Below are positions 53,752 through 61,936 of a stretch of DNA of 64,000 nt, piece by piece. Source of the stretch: Opitutaceae bacterium. GTDB lineage: Bacteria; Verrucomicrobiota; Verrucomicrobiia; Opitutales; Opitutaceae. Within the stretch, counting starts at the first letter, position 1. Every line of letters begins with the position of its first letter. The stretch covers positions 62,001 to 126,000 of the forward strand of contig JAUYAK010000010.1 of NCBI GenBank assembly GCA_030693515.1. The letters are read 5' to 3'. Both the position numbers and the translations under genes were made by a program. The notes under the pieces are model-generated. The model saw only the letters and a program-made list of their open reading frames with translations, searched no databases and had not been told where the DNA came from.

Positions 53752-54825
53752 TCAATAAACGCCCTCGATGATCGTCTTGGTGAGGGATTGGAAGGGGCGG
53801 ACGTCGCCGACGCCGTCCCACGGGAATTCGTCGCACGGGGGACGGCGGATGGCTTCGTCGCGCTCGAGGAAGCGCGGGACGAAAAATTCCTTCGTCATCG
53901 TCGTGAGCTCGACGCGGCCATACTCGCCGTAGGGCATCAGTTCCTCGGGTTTGTCGGGGTTGACGATGCGGAGCGTGGCGCGCGGCTGCGGCGCGTAGTA
54001 GGTGAGGCTGTAGTTGTCGGCCTTCGTGATTTTTTTGCTGATGGCGAGGCCCATGAGGGTGTTGCCGTAGGTGGGGGCGAAGTTGATTTTGCCCTCGAGC
54101 ACTTCCTCGACGACGAAGCGGACATACTGGGGCGTCATCGTGGTGCCGCCGACGAACACGCCCTTCAGGCCCGCCTTCACGAGTGACATGCGCTCGGCGA
54201 GATTCTCGAGCAAGCGCGGGGTCGTGAACATGTTCACGATCTTGCGGTGGCGCATGATCGTGGCGGCCTGGTCGATGACGTGCTCCTGGTATTTGCGCGC
54301 CATCGCCATCTCGCCGGTGCCGATCAGGCGTTTCACGAAGCGCGGATCGAGGTCCACGAAGTAGCAGGAATCGCCGCGATAGTTGGCGAGATGTTCGACG
54401 GCGAGGCGGAGGCGGCGCGGGCCGGTGGGGCCAACCATGAGCCAGTTGCCCTTGGGGAAAAATTTGGGGCCGTAGTGGTCGCTGTATTCCTCGTAGTCGG
54501 TCTTGTAGTCATCCCAGCCGACGCGCTGCTTGGGCATGCCGGTGGTGCCGCCGGTCTCGAAGACATTGTAAGGGCGCTTGGCGTAGGCCTTGGGCACGAA
54601 GCGCTCGGGCTGCTCGACGCGGAGCACATCGTCGTCGAAGTGCGGAAATTTCTTCGCGATGTCGGCGAAGCACGTGATCTCCTTGCGCGGATCCCACTTG
54701 GCGGCCTTGGCCCACGTGAGCCAGTAATCGCAGCCCGTCTCGGGCGAGAAGTGCCACTTGATCATCTTCCGGGTCCACGTATCGAGCGCGGCCTGGGCTT
54801 GGGGAGGAGTGAGTTTGCTGGACAT
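53752..54825 (-). CDS. LuxE/EhpF-like acid-adenylating enzyme
   Basis: 357 aa from ATG 54825 (MSSKLTPPQAQAALDTWTRKMIKWHF). The core FETGGTTGMPKQRVGWDDYKTDYEEY is the phosphate loop of ANL-type adenylating enzymes, here of the small group that includes LuxE and phenazine-pathway EhpF. ANYRGDSCYFVDLDPRFVKRLIG, MFTTPRLLENLAERMSLVKAGLKGVFVGGTTMTPQYVRFV and FAPTYGNTLMGLA follow. The large C-terminal lid of full ANL enzymes is reduced. Genes for a reductase and an alcohol dehydrogenase follow on the same strand. Confidence 0.8.
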   Translation of the reverse strand: MSSKLTPPQAQAALDTWTRKMIKWHFSPETGCDYWLTWAKAAKWDPRKEITCFADIAKKFPHFDDDVLRVEQPERFVPKAYAKRPYNVFETGGTTGMPKQRVGWDDYKTDYEEYSDHYGPKFFPKGNWLMVGPTGPRRLRLAVEHLANYRGDSCYFVDLDPRFVKRLIGTGEMAMARKYQEHVIDQAATIMRHRKIVNMFTTPRLLENLAERMSLVKAGLKGVFVGGTTMTPQYVRFVVEEVLEGKINFAPTYGNTLMGLAISKKITKADNYSLTYYAPQPRATLRIVNPDKPEELMPYGEYGRVELTTMTKEFFVPRFLERDEAIRRPPCDEFPWDGVGDVRPFQSLTKTIIEGVY

Positions 54826-54909
54826 GGAGTGGGAGGAAACGTGGAAAAACTGATGGATGCACACCGCCCGCGCGTCTGTCAAAAAACGCCGGGCCCAAGG
54901 CGCGGGATT

Positions 54910-56505
54910 TTACTTCGCGATCGCAAACACGTGGGTGATGGTCGCGACGAAGAGGGTGTCGTTGGCGATGACGGGCGAGGAGTAGATGGGGCTGTAGAAC
55001 TCCACCTTGCCGAGCAGCTTCTTCTCGCGGCCGGCGGCGAGGACGACCAGTTCGCCGTCCTCGGTGCCGCAGTAAACCTTGCCGTCGGCGACGAGCGTCG
55101 AGGACCAGATGCGGCTGTTGGTGGGGTGCATCCACTGGGTCTTGCCGGTGGCGGCGTCGAGGCAGTGGATGTTGCCGTTGTATTCGGCGATGTAGATGAG
55201 GCCGTCGGCGATGCTGGGCGTGCAGATGGTGCGGCCGATGGACTTGTTGGTCCAGATGGGCTTGCCCGTGATGTCGCCGCGCCCGGTGAGATCGATGCAG
55301 CTGAACATGCCGATGCCATCGCCGTGCTCGGGGTCCTGGCCGATGGACATGTAGGCGCGGCCATCCTGGGCGACGACCGTGCAGATGAGTTCGCTGGGCC
55401 CGTTGAACGTGGCGTATTTGAGCGGCTGGCCCTCCTTGGTGCGATACTCGGGCGGGTTGGCGTCGTAGCGGAGGAGCTCCTTGAGGACCGGCGTGCCATC
55501 CTTGTCCAGCACGGGCACGGGATCGTAAGCGTAGCACCAGCCGTCGCCGCCGCCCCAGACGATAACCCCCTTGCCGTTCACCGTGGTGAACGAGGGCGAA
55601 CTCCAGCTGCAGTGCAGCACGCGCTTGGAAACGCCGGAAACTTCCTCGCCGACGATCTTGCCGTCGCGCTTGTCGAGCACGGCGAGCGCGGGGGCGAAGG
55701 GCGCGGGGATGTTGAGGTGGGACCAATCGACGCCGTTGGAGGTGGCGATGTAGAGGCGGTCGCCGACGATGAGCGGCGAGCAGCTCGAAATATTGTGCGG
55801 GAAGATGCCGAGCTCGGTGCGCACGTCGCTCACCCAGAGGATGTCGGCGGTCTGCGCGGTCACGTCGATGGGCTTGCCCTCGGTGGCGCCAAACTTGGCC
55901 TCGTCGGCGAAGCCCTGGTTGCCGTCGGCCATGCCCTTCACGTCGAAGCACACGACCTCGCCGCGGTTGGTGACGACATAGCCGCGATCGCCCTCGATGG
56001 TGGGAGAGGAGCAGATGCCGACGTATTCCCAGTCGCTCACCTTGCCGGAGCCGAGCTTGGGGACGACGAGCTGCCAGAGAAATTCGCCCGTCTTCTCGTC
56101 AAAGCACATCAGCACGCCACGGTCACCGTGCTGCTTGGGATCGCGGGGCGACTCGTTGTTGGTGCCGACATAGACGCGGCCACCGGCGACGACCGGGGTG
56201 CCGTAGGCCTGGGAGCCGAGCTTGGCGACCCAGCGCACGTGCTTGGTCGACTTGGGATCGATGGTCTCGGTCTTGGGGAGAAACTTGCCGGCGGAGATCG
56301 CCTCGGGAGCCGGGAGGCCCTTGGAGGTCGAGACCATGTTGCGCGAAGGCGAACCGCCCCACATGGGCCAGTCGGCGGCGCCAGCAAGGGCGGAAGTGAG
56401 ACCAAAGGCGAAGGCGAGGGCAGCGTAGGGCCTCAGCTTGCTGAGGCCGGCCTGACCAAGGTCAGGCCCTACACGAGACGGGGAAAGCGAAGGGACGTTA
56501 TTCAT
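54910..56505 (-). CDS. Secreted PQQ-like beta-propeller protein with a palindrome-coded insertion in its signal peptide
   Basis: 531 aa. The N-terminus reads MNNVPSLSPSR, then VGPDLGQAGLSKLRPY (residues 12-27, encoded by the palindrome at 56425-56472), then AALAFAFGLTSALAGAADWPMWGG; without the insert the signal peptide is textbook. Propeller repeats from 45 on include WVAKLGSQAYGTPVVAGGRVYVGTNN, GVLMCFDEKTGEFLWQLVVP, GLIYIAEYNGNIHCLDAATGKTQWMHP and KVYCGTEDGELVVLAAGREKKLLGK. Start ATG overlaps the end of the upstream propeller gene by 8 nt. No catalytic Asp/Glu set of true quinoproteins could be confirmed. Confidence 0.87.
   Translation of the reverse strand: MNNVPSLSPSRVGPDLGQAGLSKLRPYAALAFAFGLTSALAGAADWPMWGGSPSRNMVSTSKGLPAPEAISAGKFLPKTETIDPKSTKHVRWVAKLGSQAYGTPVVAGGRVYVGTNNESPRDPKQHGDRGVLMCFDEKTGEFLWQLVVPKLGSGKVSDWEYVGICSSPTIEGDRGYVVTNRGEVVCFDVKGMADGNQGFADEAKFGATEGKPIDVTAQTADILWVSDVRTELGIFPHNISSCSPLIVGDRLYIATSNGVDWSHLNIPAPFAPALAVLDKRDGKIVGEEVSGVSKRVLHCSWSSPSFTTVNGKGVIVWGGGDGWCYAYDPVPVLDKDGTPVLKELLRYDANPPEYRTKEGQPLKYATFNGPSELICTVVAQDGRAYMSIGQDPEHGDGIGMFSCIDLTGRGDITGKPIWTNKSIGRTICTPSIADGLIYIAEYNGNIHCLDAATGKTQWMHPTNSRIWSSTLVADGKVYCGTEDGELVVLAAGREKKLLGKVEFYSPIYSSPVIANDTLFVATITHVFAIAK
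56425..56472. repeat. 48-nt palindromic element inside a signal-peptide coding region, in frame
   Basis: Same length, architecture and reading phase as 51101-51148. It matches the plus-strand reading of that element at 45 of 48 positions; the three differences are one loop base and one compensated pair, and all are synonymous in the shared frame. It encodes VGPDLGQAGLSKLRPY (residues 12-27 of the protein). Confidence 0.92.
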
Positions 56506-58780
56506 TGGCGGTGATGGCGAGGTTGTCGATGAACACGCGCTTCATGCTTTGCGGCGAGAAGGCGTAGACGGCAGGCGCGCCGTGCTGGTGAAGTTTGGTC
56601 TGCCGGGCTTCGATGGTCCACTTCGCCGGCTCGGGTTCGCCACGCGGCCACAGTTTGGCGCGGACGAAACCGCCCTCCCCTGTTTTGTCGCGATCAACGC
56701 GGGTTTTCAGGTGATACCACGTGTTGGCGGTGGCTTCGAAGGGCACGGTCACGTGGAAACGCTCGTGGGTGCTGGAGACCTCGAGCACGCGGTTGTTGGC
56801 GGCGAGCACGAAGAGGTAGCGCTGGTTGACGAGGCCCACATTGGACATCACGCGGCGATTGCCGTCTGTCATGACGTCGGCCTCGAAGGTATAGTTCTTC
56901 ATGTCGGGCCCGCCGATGAAGTTCATCGTGCGCATGAACAGGAGCGAATCGAGGCGGTTGCCGGCAAACTTGTTGCCGTCTTTCTCGAAGATGTGCCATT
57001 TCACGCGCGCGCCGAGCCACGCGAGCGGCGGAAAGCCGACGTCGGTGCCTTCGTTGTTTTTCTGGCCGAGCGGCAGCGACTCGAAATCCTCCCGGTGCCC
57101 GTAGGTCGCGATTACGCGGCCGCGGGTGGTGCCGGCGAGGTTGTTCCACTTGGCCTGGATCGATCCGGCGGAGAGCTTGGCCGCGGGGCCGGCCTTGATG
57201 GTGGGGCCCGTGAGTTCGGCATCCACCTCGGCCTTCACGAGCGCGGTCGGCGGGACAAACTTGGCGAAGGTCGCCTCCGTCGTGACATCGCGGACACGGC
57301 GGCCCGTGGCATCGAGGCCCCAGACCTTGAGGGTCTGCGCCTGGCCCGGGTAGAGCGCGAACTCGGCCGGCACGACCTGCAGCGCCGCAATCGGCGCGGT
57401 CGAGAGCTTGGAGGGCGCGGGCGGCGGCACAGCGGCCGGGATGATCGGCGCGGTGGCCTTGGGGCCGAAGCTGTGCAGGCCATCCTTGGTGAAGATGAAA
57501 ATCGAATCGCCGTAGAACGCCGGGGCGCCGAGGCAGACCGTGCCAGGTTCCATCCTGTTGTTCGAGACGATGACAGGCTTGCCGCTTTTCACGTCGATGA
57601 CGAAGACATGGCCCTCATGCATCGGGACGTAGAAGCGCCCGTCGGCGTAGGCCGGCGAGGCGTGCACTTGGTCGGCGCCGAGCTTCTCGCTCCACAGCGT
57701 CCGGCCGGTGGCGGCATCGGCGCAGAGGAAGTTGCCGTTGGAAATCGTGGCGTAAACCCGGCCGTCGACGAGCAACGGCGAACTGGTGAAGGCGCTGAAC
57801 TCGTCGTTGCGCCAGAGTTCCGCGTCCTTGCCGAGAATCACCGGCTTAGGGCCGGTGGGATACTCGGTCGGAATCTTCAAGGCGACGAGGCGGCCCTGCG
57901 TGGAGGCGTCGATGTTCTCCTTGCCATGAATCGCGATGAGCTTGCCGGGGCCGTCGAGCAGCACATCCGAATTGAGGCCGCCGTTGGAAAACTTGAAGCG
58001 CCAGACCGGCTCGCCCGTGCGGGCATTGACGCAGACGACATGGCCGCAGCCCGTGCCGACATAGAAAACCCGATGTTCGCCAAGGTCGGCAAACAGCGGC
58101 GCGCCGAAGGGATTGTCGATCGGTTCGAGCCCCGGGGTGCTCGACCACACGAGTTCGCCCGTGCGCTTGTCGAACGCGTAGTAGCGGCTGCGCGCCGGGC
58201 CATCCGTGCCCCAGTTGGCGGTCACGCCCTTCGCAATCATGAGGTCACCGTCCGTGATGAGGGAGCCCGTGCGTCCGTTGGGAAACGTGAGGCGGCCGAA
58301 CTCCTCCATCATCGAGCGCTGCCAGATGATTTTCCCGTCGCGCGTGAGGGCCGTGATGACGCCACCGACGGACTCGCAGTAAACGTTGCCTGTCTCCGCA
58401 TCGACGTAGGGCGCGCCGATGGCGTAGCGGTTGTAAACGGTGTCGCTGATGAAATCCTTGAAACGATGCTCCCAGAGTTTCGCGCCCGTCTTCACGTCGA
58501 GGGCGATGATGGCCTCCTCGACGTCCTCGCCGTTCTCCCCGTAGTAGCACATGGCAAACACCCGCCCATCGGCGACGACCGGCGTGCCCGCGCCGTGAGC
58601 CTTGAAGGTCCACCGGTGGTTGGGCCCGCCGAGCGCGAGATCGGTCGTGAGCTTCTGCTTTGCAGGGGAAACGCCATCTGCCGTCGGCCCGCGCCAGTGC
58701 AGCCAGCCGGAAGCGGCCGACAACGACGAAACCAGGCCGAGGGCCGCACTGAAGACAAGGAGACGGGCGGAAGTGCTCAT
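56498..58780 (-). CDS. Secreted PQQ-like beta-propeller with C-terminal lectin-like domain
   Basis: 760 aa from ATG 58780 with signal peptide (MSTSARLLVFSAALGLVSSLSAA). Propeller blades span about 25-420 (HGAGTPVVADGRVFAMCYYGENGEDVEEAIIALDVKTGAKLWEHRF; VYCESVGGVITALTRDGKIIWQR; RFYVPMHEGHVFVIDVKSGKPVI). A linker PIIPAAVPPPAPSKLS and an Ig-like stretch (AEFALYPGQAQTLKVWGLDATGRRVRDVTTEATF) follow. A C-terminal LamG/DUF1080-like jelly roll starts near 560 (FESLPLGQKNNEG ... FIDNLAITANE). It may bind a carbohydrate or product outside the cytoplasm. Start of the next propeller gene overlaps its end. Confidence 0.87.
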   Translation of the reverse strand: MSTSARLLVFSAALGLVSSLSAASGWLHWRGPTADGVSPAKQKLTTDLALGGPNHRWTFKAHGAGTPVVADGRVFAMCYYGENGEDVEEAIIALDVKTGAKLWEHRFKDFISDTVYNRYAIGAPYVDAETGNVYCESVGGVITALTRDGKIIWQRSMMEEFGRLTFPNGRTGSLITDGDLMIAKGVTANWGTDGPARSRYYAFDKRTGELVWSSTPGLEPIDNPFGAPLFADLGEHRVFYVGTGCGHVVCVNARTGEPVWRFKFSNGGLNSDVLLDGPGKLIAIHGKENIDASTQGRLVALKIPTEYPTGPKPVILGKDAELWRNDEFSAFTSSPLLVDGRVYATISNGNFLCADAATGRTLWSEKLGADQVHASPAYADGRFYVPMHEGHVFVIDVKSGKPVIVSNNRMEPGTVCLGAPAFYGDSIFIFTKDGLHSFGPKATAPIIPAAVPPPAPSKLSTAPIAALQVVPAEFALYPGQAQTLKVWGLDATGRRVRDVTTEATFAKFVPPTALVKAEVDAELTGPTIKAGPAAKLSAGSIQAKWNNLAGTTRGRVIATYGHREDFESLPLGQKNNEGTDVGFPPLAWLGARVKWHIFEKDGNKFAGNRLDSLLFMRTMNFIGGPDMKNYTFEADVMTDGNRRVMSNVGLVNQRYLFVLAANNRVLEVSSTHERFHVTVPFEATANTWYHLKTRVDRDKTGEGGFVRAKLWPRGEPEPAKWTIEARQTKLHQHGAPAVYAFSPQSMKRVFIDNLAITANE

Positions 58781-58829
58781 GGGAAAGAAAAGAAGACAGG
58801 GCGAAGGCGCGAAAGGCAACCGGGCTTGC

Positions 58830-60926
58830 TCAATATTGCAACGTCAGCTGCACGCCGAAGCGCCGCGGCGCACCCGGCGCACCGGCGGCGATCTCCGGGT
58901 TGATGAACTGGTAGTAGCCCTTGCGGAAAAGATTATGCCCGTAAAGCGCCACGCTCCACTGGTCGAAGCGGTAGCGGAGCTGCGCGTTGGCGACCCCATA
59001 GCTGGCTTGGGAGAACATCGCGGTGTTGCGCTCGTCGTAGAAGGTGCGGCCGACGATCTGGTAGCTGGCGTTGCCGGTGAAGCCACCGCCCAGGTCCACG
59101 GTCACGCCCGTGCGCAGCGTCGAGCGCGGCACGAACGGCACGCGCTTGCCGAACACACTCACGCCCGTGGCGTCGCGGTGATCCTCGAAGGTCGCGCTCG
59201 TGTAGCCGGCTTGGAAATCCCACCACACGCGCTCCACCGGGCTCCACATGAACTTGGCCTCGAACCCGCGCGACAGCACCTCGGCGGCGTTGACCACGAC
59301 GAAGTCCGTCGAGCCCGGCACCGTGCGCTCAAACTGATAGCCGCGCAACTTGGTCGCAAACGCCAGCACGCTGCCGCCAAAGCGGCCCTTGGGCTGGCCA
59401 AACGTGAGACCCGCCTCCGCCGCCAATTGCCGCTCCTCGCCGAACCGCGCGAGCGCCGGGCTGGCGGTGAACGCGCTGTAGCCCTCGGGCTTGCGCGCGA
59501 CCGAGGTGCGGGCGACGAGATTGAGCGCCGGAGTGATGACTTGCTGCACGCCGATGGTGGCGGAGGCGGTGTTGCCCGCCTGCGCGTCCACCAGCGGTCG
59601 ATCCTGCGGGGCGGGGAAACCGAGATTGTTCGAGCTGGCCTTGGTGCGGCTGATCTCAGACTCGTTGCGCTCGAGACGGACGCCAAACTTCAACGTCGTC
59701 TGCGCGCCGATGGGCTGGTCGAGGTTGCCGTAGGCGGCGTAATTTTTGCGATCCAGATCGTAGAGCGTGCGCTCGGTCTGCACGAAGTTCGGCGGGATGA
59801 AGCCGCCGGGCGGCACGATGAACTGGCGCAGCGCATTGCCGTCGCCCGCTGCATCGAAATAGAAAACACCGGCCCGCCACTGGGTCTGGTTCGCGGCGGG
59901 CGCGCTCTCGAAGCGGACTTCCTGCGTCCACGTCTCCTCACCTTGCAGCACGCGGGAAAAGGCGAGCGGCAGCGGTGAGAGATCGAGATCGGTCACGGAC
60001 GGATCAACGTCGAACTTCTGGCGCGAAGTCGTCGCGACCATCGAACCCCAGTCGAAGCGGCGACGGGCCTGGAAAGAGAAGTCGAGGCGCTCGACATTGG
60101 TGGTGCCGTTGAGATCGGATCCGACCTCGTAGCGGTTGCGGCTGAAGAGCGAGGTGAGGCGGGTCGCATCGTCGCGCGCGCGCTCGAAGGCGAGGCCGGC
60201 GCGGAGCTGCGTCTTGGCGTCGGGCTTGAAATAGAGCGCACCGCGGGCCGCGACGGAGCGGCGGTCATCGGCCGATTTGTTGAGGAAGGTGTTGCGGATG
60301 TAGCCGTCGCGTTCGGCGAGGGCGACGCTGAGGCTGTAGGCGAACTGCTGGCTGATCGGGCCTTCGGCGGCGAGCTCGCCGGAGCGGGCGTTTTGCGAGC
60401 CGTAGTCGAGCACGAGACGGCCGGCGTGCCGGTTGCCCGGCGCGCGGGTCCGAATCTCGATCATGCCGCCGGGGGCGTTGCGGCCGTAGTCCGTGCCCTG
60501 CGGGCCGGCCTTCACGACGAAGCTTTCCACGCCGAGCAGCCCGCTCGGGTAGGCCGAGACCGAGCCCGCCGGCACATCGTCAATCATGAGCGCGACGCCG
60601 GGGGTGGTGAAAAAGATCGAGTTGGTCACGCCGCGGAGCGAGAGCACGTCGCCGAAGCCGCGGGTGTCGCTGTTGCTCGTGGCGAGGTTGGGCGCGGCGC
60701 CCGTCATGTCCTGCATCCGCGCGATGCCGTGCTGCTCGAGCAGGTGGGCATTGAGCACCGCCTGGGAATTTTGGATGCGCAGGCCGTCGACGCCGAACTC
60801 GGCCTCGACCTTGAAGGGCGACATCGTGGTGACCTTGGGCTCGGCGGCGCCGGCTCCCAAAAAAACTCCCATCGCAACGAACATCGCGATAAAGGAAACG
60901 GGCGGGAGATGGCTTGAGGACGGCAT
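58830..60926 (-). CDS. TonB-dependent outer membrane receptor
   Basis: 698 aa from ATG 60926, signal peptide about 1-29 (FIAMFVAMGVFLGAGAAEP). The plug domain (about 35-165) has MSPFKVEAEF-like TonB-region sequence, LLEQHGIARMQDMTGAAPNLATSNSD, VLSLRGVTNSIFF, VALMIDDVPAGS and VVKAGPQGTDYGRNAPGGMIEIRTR. The rest is a 22-strand barrel ending in an aromatic (GVQLTLQY). It lies between the terpenoid-like genes and the propeller genes and could import a cofactor or the pathway product. The ligand is not predictable from sequence. Confidence 0.93.
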   Translation of the reverse strand: MPSSSHLPPVSFIAMFVAMGVFLGAGAAEPKVTTMSPFKVEAEFGVDGLRIQNSQAVLNAHLLEQHGIARMQDMTGAAPNLATSNSDTRGFGDVLSLRGVTNSIFFTTPGVALMIDDVPAGSVSAYPSGLLGVESFVVKAGPQGTDYGRNAPGGMIEIRTRAPGNRHAGRLVLDYGSQNARSGELAAEGPISQQFAYSLSVALAERDGYIRNTFLNKSADDRRSVAARGALYFKPDAKTQLRAGLAFERARDDATRLTSLFSRNRYEVGSDLNGTTNVERLDFSFQARRRFDWGSMVATTSRQKFDVDPSVTDLDLSPLPLAFSRVLQGEETWTQEVRFESAPAANQTQWRAGVFYFDAAGDGNALRQFIVPPGGFIPPNFVQTERTLYDLDRKNYAAYGNLDQPIGAQTTLKFGVRLERNESEISRTKASSNNLGFPAPQDRPLVDAQAGNTASATIGVQQVITPALNLVARTSVARKPEGYSAFTASPALARFGEERQLAAEAGLTFGQPKGRFGGSVLAFATKLRGYQFERTVPGSTDFVVVNAAEVLSRGFEAKFMWSPVERVWWDFQAGYTSATFEDHRDATGVSVFGKRVPFVPRSTLRTGVTVDLGGGFTGNASYQIVGRTFYDERNTAMFSQASYGVANAQLRYRFDQWSVALYGHNLFRKGYYQFINPEIAAGAPGAPRRFGVQLTLQY

Positions 60927-61048
60927 GTTTTTTCGAGTCTGCTGGCGGTATCCCAGTGGATCTGACTGGCTGGGCAAAGACGTTCGACCCTTGCCGGTGG
61001 GTGCGAGAATGCACGAGAAAAAACGCTCCAGTCGGGATTTTCGAATCG

Positions 61049-61936
61049 TCATAAGGCCAGATGCCCCAGCGCGAGGAGACCATAGTAGGTGTATTCGGCA
61101 TCCACGAAATCGTCGGCCCAGTGCCCGTGAAAACCGCCCTCGGCCGTCCAGAGCGTGTCCATAAAATCCATGCACCGCTCGTGCAGCCCGCTGGAGATGC
61201 GGCGATCCAGCGCCGAAAGGGCGTGCAGCGCAGTCGCCGTGGACAGCAGGTCCGGCAGCGGCGCGCCCGGCACGGCGAGGAACCCGCCCTGCGGATGCGC
61301 CTGGGCGAGCACCCAGTCACCCACCGCATAATTCACCGGAAATCCGAGGTGCCGGATCAGCGTGACGGCGCCCGCGGTGGCGTTGAGCGCGCCGATTTTG
61401 GCGCCGGGGAAATTGCTCCATGCGCCATCGGCGGACTCGAGGCGCTTCAGCGCCTGGATGAGCTTGAGAATATTCGGCGGGGTGTGCCCGAAATCCTGGT
61501 AGGCGCCAAGCGCGACAAAAGCCCCGTAGGCAGTGCCGTGCGCGGCCTGGCGGTTGCCCTCATAGCCGCCGTCGGGCGCGCGAAAACTCTCGACGCGCTC
61601 GAGCAGCATGCGGTCGAGACCGGGCGGCATCCGCTCCACGCCGATGCTCGCCCAGCAGCGCGCGAGCGACGAGACGTGGACAAAGTCGAGCCCCTCCCCT
61701 GCTCCAAACGTCCGCAAGAACGCCTCCACTTTTTCGACCGGCCGCGGCACGTCGAGCGCCTGCATCCCCGCGAGCGCAAAAATCGTGTAGTAGAGATCCG
61801 GCCGGCCCGCGCGATCGCGACCGCCACCTTCGGCGGTGATCTGGCGCAGAAAAAAATCCCGCACCAGATCGGTTGAATCGCCGAGCAGACGCGGCGCGAG
61901 GCGCGCCACCTGGAGGAGTTGCAGCCGGAGACTCAA
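61049..61936 (-). CDS. Prenyltransferase/terpene-cyclase-like alpha/alpha-barrel protein
   Basis: 295 aa. TTG start at 61936 overlaps the TGA of the upstream synthase gene (TTGA), so it is co-translated. Repeats such as GGGRDRAGRPDLYYTIFALAGMQAL, DGGYEGNRQAAHGTAYGAFVALGAYQ, QGGFLAVPGAPLPDLLSTATALHALSAL and EGGFHGHWADDFVDAEYTYYGLLALGHLAL match the squalene-cyclase / prenyltransferase beta-subunit superfamily (GG[FY]xG repeat). The DxDD protonation motif of squalene-hopene cyclases is absent. Role: binds an isoprenoid made by the adjacent synthase (inference). Confidence 0.8.
   Translation of the reverse strand: MSLRLQLLQVARLAPRLLGDSTDLVRDFFLRQITAEGGGRDRAGRPDLYYTIFALAGMQALDVPRPVEKVEAFLRTFGAGEGLDFVHVSSLARCWASIGVERMPPGLDRMLLERVESFRAPDGGYEGNRQAAHGTAYGAFVALGAYQDFGHTPPNILKLIQALKRLESADGAWSNFPGAKIGALNATAGAVTLIRHLGFPVNYAVGDWVLAQAHPQGGFLAVPGAPLPDLLSTATALHALSALDRRISSGLHERCMDFMDTLWTAEGGFHGHWADDFVDAEYTYYGLLALGHLAL

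Noticed and set aside
54880-54909. Terminator after the propeller gene at 54910
   Set aside because: There is a run of six T residues on the minus strand, but the stem I can draw is only about 4 bp.
54247-58903. Two long plus-strand open frames
   Set aside because: Antisense to propeller protein genes that have signal peptides and repeats.
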